From Polysphondylium violaceum (lineage: Eukaryota; Evosea; Eumycetozoa; Dictyosteliales; Dictyosteliaceae), in NCBI GenBank assembly GCA_000277445.1, contig AJWJ01000252.1, forward strand, positions 1-32,889: a stretch of DNA of 32,889 bases, written 5' to 3'. Below are positions 1 through 9,287 of this stretch, piece by piece. The notes under the pieces were generated by a model. That model had not been told where the DNA came from and made no database searches. It was given only the letters and a program-made list of their open reading frames with translations. How positions within the stretch are numbered: the first letter of the stretch is position 1; each line of letters opens with the position of its first letter. A program made the translations under genes and the position numbers.

Positions 1-48
1 TTATTTATAACAAAAAAATATATGATCCCTTCTTAATACAAAAAAATT

Positions 49-200
49 AAATTTGAGATTGGGCTAATTAAAAACAAAAAAAAAAAAAATAATTAAAACA
101 AAAAATTTGAGATTGGGCATCCTAATTAAAACAAAAAAAAAAGGTTTTGAGATTGAAGGAGGTACTAAAATTGTAATTGCCTACATCATAATTAAAACAA
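49..200. repeat. Degenerate A-rich tandem repeat at left edge
   Basis: The block atttgagattgggc occurs at 51-64 and 105-118, and a diverged copy (ttttgagattg) starts at 145. Each is preceded or followed by taattaaaac and an A-run (near 65, 90, 123 and 189). The unit is therefore an A-run, aattaaaac and the GAGATTG block, in three imperfect copies with uneven spacing (54 then about 40 bases). It lies downstream of the leftward gene ending at 324. The flanking sequence 1-48 and 230-323 is AT-rich and shows no gene. Confidence 0.6.
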
Positions 201-323
201 TTTACTCCTTGGGGACAATTCACCTCCCCACCTGAGAAGAAGAAATAATCAAAAGAAAATTTTTGGTAACATTTTTTGATTCCGTAAACTAGTATCTGGT
301 AAAATTATCTGAATTCAATTTAT

Positions 324-2567
324 TTATTTTTTTTCTTTTTCAGGTTTATCATGAATAATTCTTTTTAAAGAAACAGATTGCATACCATCGGGTAATGGAT
401 TTGGATGAGCAAGCAAAGCATAGAAAACTCGAGAGAGAGGTTGTTCAGATACCATTGAAAATGAAATTGATTCAACTAAATCTTGCTGTTCCAGTATAAT
501 ATAGTTTCTATCACGTTTTGTTTCAAACTCTCCCTTTTTGGCAGTTAAATAGAGACCTTGGTTTGCTTTGATCTTGTATTTTATCAATGTAGTATTGTCT
601 GCATTTTTTAGATCTTGAAGAAAACCAGATGAAATAATATTCCAATTGTTGGTGACTTCAAAATTTTCTTTGGAAGCTGAAACCCAAACATCTTCAAAGT
701 TGTCGAGGGAGCCTACGATCAAATAAAAATTTTTGAATGGACGAGAGAATTTCAAATTGAGAAATTGGAAATCATTTTTACCAGTTTCATTTTGCCACAA
801 GACTTGAATGGGTAGATTATCAACTATTTTTACTAGTTCAGATGTGTTGTAATCCTCTTTGTATTTAAAGATTGCTGATTTGATGTCTATACGACTATTG
901 GATGAACGTACTGTGACATCTGGCAAATTGTCTCCCCAAGGAATAGTCATTCCAACACTGGTGACAAAATTTGGATTTAAAGAACTAAAATTTAAAAATC
1001 TTGGATGTAAAACCTCACTACCACTTGCATCAAACGAACCACTACCACTTTCTTCAACGGTTGTTCTTTTTGTTGAAATAAGATTATTATTTTCTAGAGC
1101 TGTTTCACTATTGTGAGAATAATAGTAAGTATAATCAGCACCTTTAATAGACTTTGTTGAAACTTGAGGTCTATTGAGGTTTTGATGAATATTATTATTT
1201 TGATTTTGCGCAACAGAGTTTATGATTTTTTTATCTTTTAATACCATAGGTTTGGTAGAAGGTTTAACTTTTTGAGAGTCATAATTAAATTCCAAATTTG
1301 ATTTATAATTATGTAGTTGGTTTTGAGGAGATTGAAATCCAATCTTTTCAATGAGGAATTTAGTGTTTGGTGCCTTTGTATCTCTAATATAGAGTTTATC
1401 AACATAGATGAAATGGCTTTTATCATAATCTAGGTTATTATATTGGATTTCGAACTTTTTCAATAGAGTTTCTTTTGGTAGGTGAACTGAACACTTTATC
1501 CATTTATTTTTGGGATACACTGCCACTCCACATGGCGAATTCTTACCTCCACTAAGATTTATCTTGGTTTTTTTACCCAATGAAGATGGAGATTCCAACA
1601 GCGCTTGAATATCATGACCCAATTTAGTTGGTATACCTTTTCTACCGATATTGAGGTAGAATGAAAACTCCACATTGCTACTATTGATTAAAATAGGGTT
1701 GAGGAATTCAATTACCAATGAACTCATCTTTTTAATGTTAAATGCAATAGAATATGGAGAATCTTTGAGAGTATTTATGCTTTGGTACAATTTTACACCA
1801 GTATTTTGTTGAATAATGACTTGATAACCATGGGCACCACCATTGTAAATTACTCTTTTGTTTAATACATCGTCATTACCTCTGGGCAAGAATGAGATAT
1901 CATCAATGAATAATTGATTACTTGAATGTCTTTGTTGAAACATGACTCCCTCGTAATCAAAAAAAGGGAAATACTCTAAAGGAATTTCAACACGAGACCA
2001 CTTCTTTACTGGAAAATAGGAACTATGGGTAAAAGAATTGATTGGATTGATAGGATTGGTGATGGGCAATGATAACGATTGACTTCCAGATAAAAGGGAC
2101 AAACTAATCTCTTGTTTGCTTCTTGTAGGATAAATCCAAAACACTAGAGATTTATAGTTTATACTATTCAAAGTAACCTTTTTTTCACCAGTAGTGGTAG
2201 AAGCTTGATCATTCAAAATGATTGAAAAAGAAGAGTGAAATTTAATTGAACAATTTCCACCATGAACAGGAGATGTGTTATTGAGATACACATCTTGGTT
2301 GACAGATGACACAACAAATAAGCTAGACACTTGGTCTCCATAAAGAGTCAAGGTATCATCATGATGAACAGGTTTTGGTGTTGATGTTACCAAGACGGGT
2401 AACTCATCACTAGAATCTCCACTGCTAAACGATATACCTGAAAAAGCCGGAGATGTGGAAGATGACGATGAAAGTTCTGAACAGAGAACAATATTTACAG
2501 ATACCAATAAATACACTGCCACATAAAACAACAACAACAAATTATTCTTTTTTTTCATTTTGAACAT
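324..2567 (-). CDS. Secreted protein of unknown function with beta-sandwich-like domains
   Basis: Single exon of 747 residues. The start MFKMKKKNN is followed by a hydrophobic stretch (LLLLFYVAVYLLVS) that looks like a signal peptide ending near residue 30, so the protein is probably secreted. It then has a Ser-rich linker and two successive regions (about 85-235 and 236-400) of similar layout. Each ends in a strand with an Asp-rich turn (FIDDISFLP; IYVDKLYIRD), as in jelly-roll carbohydrate-binding modules. An Asn/Gln/Ser-rich linker (about 400-520) leads to a third folded region to the end. I see many N-x-S/T sites, no catalytic motif and no C-terminal anchor. I do not recognise the family. 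A lectin-like or extracellular-matrix role is inference from layout only. The C-terminus KPEKEKK before TAA is natural, and no splice donor nearby suggests another exon. Confidence 0.8.
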   Translation of the reverse strand: MFKMKKKNNLLLLFYVAVYLLVSVNIVLCSELSSSSSTSPAFSGISFSSGDSSDELPVLVTSTPKPVHHDDTLTLYGDQVSSLFVVSSVNQDVYLNNTSPVHGGNCSIKFHSSFSIILNDQASTTTGEKKVTLNSINYKSLVFWIYPTRSKQEISLSLLSGSQSLSLPITNPINPINSFTHSSYFPVKKWSRVEIPLEYFPFFDYEGVMFQQRHSSNQLFIDDISFLPRGNDDVLNKRVIYNGGAHGYQVIIQQNTGVKLYQSINTLKDSPYSIAFNIKKMSSLVIEFLNPILINSSNVEFSFYLNIGRKGIPTKLGHDIQALLESPSSLGKKTKINLSGGKNSPCGVAVYPKNKWIKCSVHLPKETLLKKFEIQYNNLDYDKSHFIYVDKLYIRDTKAPNTKFLIEKIGFQSPQNQLHNYKSNLEFNYDSQKVKPSTKPMVLKDKKIINSVAQNQNNNIHQNLNRPQVSTKSIKGADYTYYYSHNSETALENNNLISTKRTTVEESGSGSFDASGSEVLHPRFLNFSSLNPNFVTSVGMTIPWGDNLPDVTVRSSNSRIDIKSAIFKYKEDYNTSELVKIVDNLPIQVLWQNETGKNDFQFLNLKFSRPFKNFYLIVGSLDNFEDVWVSASKENFEVTNNWNIISSGFLQDLKNADNTTLIKYKIKANQGLYLTAKKGEFETKRDRNYIILEQQDLVESISFSMVSEQPLSRVFYALLAHPNPLPDGMQSVSLKRIIHDKPEKEKK

Positions 2568-3029
2568 GTAGCATTACTCTATACAACTTGAAATATTTGA
2601 ATTTGAGAAACAAGCAGATAGTATCTATTTTTGTAGTGCACAACAAAGAATATTATTAATAATAATCAAAATAAAATAATTTAAATAATTTAAAAATGTT
2701 GTTATAGATGAAAGAGATAACAGGGTGGAAAAGTGTGTGTGAGTATATTAATTATACATACAGTTGGCAATGATCATATGCACACCCACCCACACAATAT
2801 TATTTGTAGTGATGGGGGTAGAAAAACATAATCTTTTAACCCCTCTCCCACTTTTGAATTTTATCTCTTTGATCTATTAAGATATATTTATCTATATATC
2901 TAAATACTACGACGACTCTATTACTGTATCTCTTTCTTTTTGGTATAAATAAAATATATAATTTAATATATTCTTTATTTAAAATATTAAATGGTGAAAG
3001 ATTATATAATACTCTTACTATTATGACTA
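2568..3029. other. Intergenic region, probable promoter of the 747-aa secreted gene
   Basis: 462 bases between two leftward genes. It contains G/T-rich and C/A-rich runs (aagtgtgtgtgag near 2732; cacacccacccacacaat near 2780) of the kind seen in dictyostelid promoters, and otherwise AT-rich sequence. A 65-codon leftward reading frame here (2836-3033) has no recognisable features and I do not call it. Confidence 0.4.
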
Positions 3030-4876
3030 TCAATCACTCATATCGAAATCATGATTCATTTTTCTTTTCTTTTTAATATCATCTTCCTTTAAACTATTAT
3101 TACTATTATTATTATTGTTACTCAAACTACTGTTATCTTTTCTTTTCTTGTTTTCTTCAACAGATTTTTGTTGTAAAGGTTTTCTTCTCTTTTCATTGTT
3201 ATTATTATTTGAATGTTGTATTTCTTCATCACTACTACTGCTACTGCTACTACTACTACTATTTGTTTCTGTATTTGATTTTGAGGAATTGGTTGATGGT
3301 TTAGCAATTGCGAGTTTTAAAGGCTTCTCGATATTATTATCTGCTACTGATTTATAAACATTACTACTATCATCATCCTCTTTATTAATTACAGGTTTTG
3401 ATGAGGATGATTGAGGCAGTGTTTTTGTTGGTGTTGTTATTGTTGTTGTATCATTTGATGAAAGGGTCGTTTGTAAATGCTCATTATTTAGATTCTTATC
3501 TTCTTTCAAAGATATAATTACTTTTGATATATTTTCACTGATTGCTTTATAAATCTCTCCTTCTTTATCTTTAATAATACAACTAATATCTTTTTGAATC
3601 GATTCTTGAACTCTGAGAATATGGGATAGGATTAGTCAGAATATGTAATCGTACCTATACACATATACACATACGTTTCAGTTTCTTTTCTTAGTAAATT
3701 AAATATAGTTCTTTTGTTTAATGTTTTGTCTTTGGAATACTTTAATAGAATGTCACTCTTTTCCAAGATATCTCTCGTCTTTTTCTTTAGGTCTTGATTT
3801 GTCACTGGATCGCTTTGTATGTGATTGGAAATGATACCTCTTATTTTATCAAATGTACCATTGCTCTTTAGTATATCTAAAATCTGTATTGATTTCTGTT
3901 GATAGAAACTAAATTCTGCGGTACCCATTCTTTCAATCATTGCCTCCTCTTCTGTCAACGAAGCCATTTCGTCTTCTTCGTCTTCTTTATCTTTTCTATC
4001 AAAACCACCACTATCTGATGATCGAGACAATGGTGCTGCTGTATTATATCTTGCTACTCTGTGGGTGTATCTTGGTGGATATGGGTCTGGATTCGAGTAA
4101 TAACTTTTCCTATACGATGATTCTTTGGGTGGATATGGATTGTAATCTCTCTTTGGATAATATGACGATGATGATGGTGGTAATGACGATAATGATACAA
4201 CTGGTTCCGAATGTGTAGGAGGAGATACTGTAACATCCACAGGTGTTGGTACTTCCTTATCCCACTTACTGACTCTAGATCCTGCTGCTGCTGCTGGTGA
4301 AGTGGTAACTGCTGCTATTGGTGCTGCTACTGTTGGTGCTGCTGTAGTTGCTGTAGCTATTGTTGGTGCTGCTGTAGTTGACGATGATGTTGTTGCTGTA
4401 GTTTGAGAAGATGGAGACAAAGGAACAGAAGAAGTCGAAGGTGGTATCTGTTTTTGTTGTTCTTCAGGCTCATGTGATTGGGGTGGTAAGAGTTGATGTT
4501 GTTGGTGATGTGGATGGTGATATTGTTGTTGATGATGGTGTTGTTGATAATGAACTTGTGAATTTGAATAATGAGGTTGATGATACTGTGAACTTGAATA
4601 ATGGGGTTGTTGATGAAGAGGTATAAAATCTCTATGATGACCGCCATAAGGAGGGGGAGGATATCGTCTGTCTCTGTCTCTGTCTCTATCTCTGTCTCTA
4701 TCTCTATCTCTATCCCTGTCTCTGTGATCATCATAGTCTCGATAGGACGGACCTCTCCACCCACTGCCACCGCGTCCCCCGCCATACTGGCCGTGATAAG
4801 GCTGATGAGAAGAATGGTGTGGGGGTCCCCCCCTATACCCACCCCCGCCATACCCATAGCCGTTGTTATAACTCAT
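3030..4876 (-). CDS. SHG1/BOD1-domain protein, putative COMPASS (Set1 complex) subunit
   Basis: Two exons, 4876-3675 and 3612-3030, with a 62-base intron (donor GTATGT, acceptor TTCTCAG). Joining them gives RKETET-VQESIQKD in frame and 594 residues. The N-terminus is disordered: Gly/Tyr/Arg-rich with RGG motifs, then an Arg-Asp alternation, then His/Gln-, Ser/Thr- and Ala-rich tracts. From about residue 320, EFSFYQQKSIQILDILKSNG, then TFDKIRGII, and later helices across the splice junction match the COMPASS-Shg1/BOD1 fold (LK..G.FD.LR pattern). That family links to the Set1 H3K4 methyltransferase complex in yeast. The tail is Ser/Asn-rich with Lys-rich, NLS-like clusters. The start is set at MSYNNGYGYGG. 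An upstream in-frame ATG would add a Lys-run from a poly-T tract, which I take as 5' leader. The domain call is by recognition; complex membership is inferred. Confidence 0.72.
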
Positions 4877-4927
4877 CCTTGTATTGTATGATATGATATA
4901 AATAAATAAATGAATGAATTTGTTAAT

Positions 4928-4952
4928 TTTTTTTTTTTTTTTTTTTTTTTTA
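4928..4952. repeat. Poly-T run in the 5' leader of the SHG1-like gene
   Basis: About 25 consecutive T on the + strand, poly-A in the leftward transcript, about 55 bases upstream of the chosen start codon. Long A-tracts before start codons are usual in dictyostelids. Its translation (a Lys run) is why I reject the longer N-terminus. Confidence 0.7.
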
Positions 4953-5065
4953 GAAATTATTTTTTTATTTTTACAAAAACGAGATATATATCTAAAAGTA
5001 ATATGCATGTGATCTATCGTTCCTGATGACGATCAAAATGGGTTTAATAATGATAAAAATTGGGA

Positions 5066-7937
5066 TTAGATTTTCCAACGTTTACAAAATCCACTGACAT
5101 TGCTGTAGACACCCGAGCCAGAGATATTGATGATGATCGACTCACAGCCGTTGTCAGAGCAATAGTTGTTCCACGATGATGGACCGGTTTGGATGAATTT
5201 GAGATACAAGAGACCAGATTTCTTGTCGTGGTAGGCAACAGTTCCGTCGGGGCTCATTTTTACATCGTCGATAGAGGTGCTGAGATGCACGGGTTTTTGT
5301 TCTTCATAGAGCTTGCCAATTTGTGTGATCTTTTTCGTAATGTCAAAAGCGATGTTGTTTGTTGGATAGCAGATGCCGACAATGACGGAATCGTTTTGAT
5401 TGAAATTAGCCATTTGGAGTTGGAGATGGGCAGGTGTGGGAGCGTTGTTAAAGTGCATGGTGTAGCTCTTACCAGACATCAACAAAGGGAAATAGGTGTC
5501 GTTTTTGAATGCAGAGAGTTTGTGACGATACTGGGGCTTGTCGTCACGCATAAAGATGACGCCAATGTTGTTCATCGAGGGATCTTGGTCATAGACGAAT
5601 AAGCTGACGAATCTCTCTTTGGCATTGCAAACCAAGGCATTCAAGTTCTTTTTAACTACACAATTGGGGGACTCGAAAAAGGGGAGATCATTGACAATTT
5701 GTGAATTGGGTATGCCTGTGATTTTGCCATCGACATCGGAGACGATTTGGTTCTTGAATCCGCTGTTTTGTTGATTGGCATCGACATCAGGGATCTTGAA
5801 TATATTTTCAGACAAGATGAATTTAGTTCCTTCAAACTTGTTTCTTGGACCAAAGTACATTTTGCTATTTGGTCTAAAGGCGATGGCGACACCGCAATTG
5901 GAACATGTACCACAACTTTTAGAGTTGAAATTGATAAACGTGCAATTGTTGTAGGACTGTGGACCATCATTGATCTCCAAACCAATTGCCTCTTGATTGA
6001 ATGAGCCAGGAATAGATCGTTTGTTGTATTGATTGACAGTGCCACTTGAAACACCATTGTTTTCAGACTCTGCAACAAAGAGACAACTGTTGATTTGTTG
6101 GACTGACCCATAGTCTGCTGGCATAATTTCTCCTTCTGTTGCTAAAATTCTTACACCAACAGCTGAATCGGCAAATTTAGAAAACTCGAATCGAATCTCA
6201 CCACCTCTGGCATAGGCGCCATAGCCCCTGTTCTTGTAGCTTGTAAACTCTTGGATGACCGAAGCTTCTATTTCAGAGGCTTCGTCGTGAGGGTCACGTC
6301 TGGGCTTGTAAGTACCTGGGATAAGAGATAGATATTGTTGTGGAAAATCTTTACAAGGATGAGAGAGTTGGAGAGCATTGTCCAGATTAAATCCAGCAAA
6401 AGCATTAGAGTGAGCTACATTTCCAACAAAACGACCCAATGGAATTCTGTTTGGAAAGACGTTGGCATATTTGGTTACATTGGAAGATAAACCAGATACA
6501 TGAGTTGGGAAAATGAATTTAAAGCCATTTCTAGCTGAACCACCTGCAACGTTGTTGATAAAGTTGTTATTTGGATTACTAATCCAAAAAGTTGATACAC
6601 TATTACATGTGTCACAAGATGTTTCGAAACCATTGAAATCCACTGGATCATAGTGTAAACAGACTTCACATGAACGATCAGTTGCAAGAATAAACGATGG
6701 TTTGGTTAAAAGACCAACATTTGATTCAATGTCATTTCTTTGCTCAGATCCATCCTCCAAGAAATAACAATGACCCATATTATCAAAGGCAAAGTTATTT
6801 TTTGCCAATATACCAGAGGTACCATGAATAGTGAGACAACGAGAAAAAGTATGATGAATAGAGTTATCTTTAACATAAGGTCTTATGGGAACATATTCCA
6901 TTGGAAAGTTGGGATTATCAGTTTCACCACACATATGGAAATGAATTGGATAACGAGCGATATTAAAAGTTTGGCCCATGTGTTTGAATTCAGCACCTTC
7001 AATACGAGCACTCTTGAAACCTTTCATCATCATAATATGTCCACCGAGAGTATCAAAATCAAAGAATGCACAATCCTCTGCTGATCTAGTACAATTGGCA
7101 TTCATTTCACCTCTAAAGAGAATATTTCGACTCAATAGACCAACCTCTGCTCTTTGATCGATACCTTGGGTGAATTGGCCGAAATGAGGATACTTTAGAG
7201 GCTTACTAATCTTTACTTGATTCTTTGTGCAGTCTGGACATGCGACAATGATAGCCTCTTCGGATTGATGATGATCATAATCTGTTGATCCGACAACAAT
7301 GGTGCTTTGCAATGGCCATTTACTGACATCTTTATTCAATGAGAGTATCGTGTCATTTACGGAAACATTCTTTATCAATTTACCCCAAGATGGAATCGGT
7401 TCGGAGAGATGTCCATGAATTTCTATTTCACCAGGAGGGAAAACACCAATAAACTTGATACCCATTCTAGGGTCAGATACTGGTATTCTATCGGCGGTAC
7501 CAGTGAGAGTGATGGTTGCTTTTTCAGCATATTTACAAGATTCACTACCAATTTCAAATTTACCAAACACATAAATATAAGTTGCAGTCAAGCTCACTGG
7601 ACCATGTTTGGAACTGAAAACCAATTGGCCACCAGCTAGGATGGTAAGATTATTAATTCTATTTGAACAACAATCCAATAAAACCTTCATATCACTCGTA
7701 ATTGTTACATTATCGTTATCTTTGGGCACCATACCATTTGGCCATGTTGTTGGTGAACTCCATTTTTTTAATCCTTCTTTTTGATCTGGACAATATTTCT
7801 CACTTTTTACGACTAATTTAATAAAGTTTTATAAAATATTAGAGACAAAATATAATCTCAAAAATTGTAGAGTAATTACCATGATTCAAAATTGTAAGTA
7901 GGATTAAAATTAAGAATAGATTATTTTTAAAATTCAT
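5066..7937 (-). CDS. Secreted G8-domain beta-helix protein, CEMIP/TMEM2-like
   Basis: Two exons, 7937-7880 and 7812-5066, with a 67-base intron (GTAATT...AATTAG). The 58-base first exon plus the first codons of exon 2 encode a signal peptide (MNFKNNLFLILILLTILNHV), giving 934 residues. A G8 domain follows (about 38-165: WSSPTTWPNGMVP, VLLDCC, LTILAGGQLVF, KATITLTG). Then comes a right-handed beta-helix with the signature blocks of animal CEMIP and TMEM2: RYPIHFHMCGETDNP (about 305-320), SIHHTFSRCLTIHGT, GHCYFLEDGSEQRND, VGLLTKPSFILATDR, and later YKNRGYGAYARGG and CLFVAESEN. CEMIP and TMEM2 act in hyaluronan breakdown. Here the substrate is unknown, and enzyme activity is inferred only. It is shorter than the roughly 1,360-1,380-residue animal proteins. 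It has no transmembrane anchor, unlike TMEM2, so it is probably exported. Confidence 0.88.
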
Positions 7938-9287
7938 TTCTCCACACCAGTTGAATTTGAAAATAATTTCTTATTGTTTTGAATTTATAGAAATAAAAAT
8001 GACTGAATACGAAATTATTATTTAATAATTTAATAAACAATAAATGATAATAATAATAATAATAATAATAAATAATAAAAAATTAAATTTTAAATTTTGA
8101 CAATATATATAAAAATCAAGAAATTATGATAATGCATAAAACATATTAAATATTTTGTGTGTAATGGTTGTCGAAATAACAAATAGAATCAATCATTTAA
8201 ATATCTTTGTTTTTTTTTTTTTTATTTTAATTTATTTTTGAGACTATTGTTGAACTTGTGCTACTACACTCTCCATAAAGAGTAAATTTCCATGGAGATG
8301 AGCGAAAGGGAGTGAGAGTGGTATGTATTGGTTGGAAATGTGTGTGAGCGTGTGTGACAAAAACAATTGTGGTGGTGTGGGGTGTGTATTAGTAATGAGA
8401 GAGAAAACAATATTTTAATAAATTACTGTTTTAGTGCATTTCAGTATTTCCATTCTATAATATTGTTATCATGATAACCTAGTTTGAGTAGGAGTGGTGT
8501 GGTAGTACACATAATAAATCTAGATATATACATGGTGGTGTGGGTGCCCGAGTATTTTATTAATTGGTTGTGGAATTTAAATTATCAAATAGGGGGATCA
8601 AGTAGAGAGACATACTTGAAAAAACATTCCATATCTTAAAATAGATTAAAATAAAATTACTTATAAGGATATTGTGGGGTTTCATGAGTCTTTATTTGTC
8701 TGTTCCTTGAAACACCCATGAGATTGTGTTGTGATGATAGATAGGTATGTACCTCACCATTATTAATCAAATACACAGTCATCATCACTATTCATAATCA
8801 AAGGTCAAAAACAGGAGCAACTTATCAAAACAAGCATACTGCATATAGTAAATTCTGCACAGGGAAAAGGTTATCGTCTTTTTTTTTTGCAAAAAATTTT
8901 TCAAAATCAACAGTGTCAGCATGCGTTTGAGTTTTATCTCTTGACATGTTTTGTTTATTTGCTATTGTTTTGTTTTTTTGATTCAATTTGCATCCATCTA
9001 ATATCACCTCTACCACTAGTTAGTTATCCTCTTGGTAATGTTATCAAGCATATTTGAGTGAGAGAAATTAATTCTCTCTATATATCTACACCCAGAACTC
9101 ACTCACCATTATTGAGGGTGGTGGTTTCTCTTTTTGTACAAAGATTACATATCCTTATAACCTTCCAATAATAGAAAACAAAATAAACGAAGCAAACTAA
9201 ATAGATTAGAGCACACTCTCTCACTCACCACCACTTTTATATATCTATACAAACTCACACACTCACTCAGTCACACACTCACACACT
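7938..9287. promoter_or_regulatory. Divergent promoter region between the G8 gene and the DUF229 gene
   Basis: 1,350 bases with no convincing gene. It holds an (AAT)n run at about 8045-8072, a G/T-rich belt (about 8310-8400 and 8490-8550, with gtgtgtgagcgtgtgtg and ggtggtgtggggtgtgt), a perfect 14-base palindrome gttatcatgataac at 8465-8478, and an inverted repeat gagagaa/ttctctc at 9060-9078. Just upstream of the rightward start at 9288 is ttttatatatctatacaaac (from about 9235), a TATA-like element, then a run of CACT/CACA repeats to the ATG. Regulatory function is inferred from position. Confidence 0.5.

Noticed and set aside
4663-4722. CTCTGT/CTCTAT repeat as a non-coding satellite
   Set aside because: It is the coding sequence of the Arg-Asp tract of the SHG1-like protein, open on the leftward strand.
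4877-5008. Longer N-terminus for the SHG1-like protein
   Set aside because: The added residues come from a poly-T run (poly-Lys) and AT-rich leader. The Gly/Tyr-rich start at 4876 is more natural.
8825-9016. 63-codon leftward reading frame between the G8 and DUF229 genes
   Set aside because: Low-complexity, no recognisable domain, sits in a divergent promoter region and has no leader or splice context.
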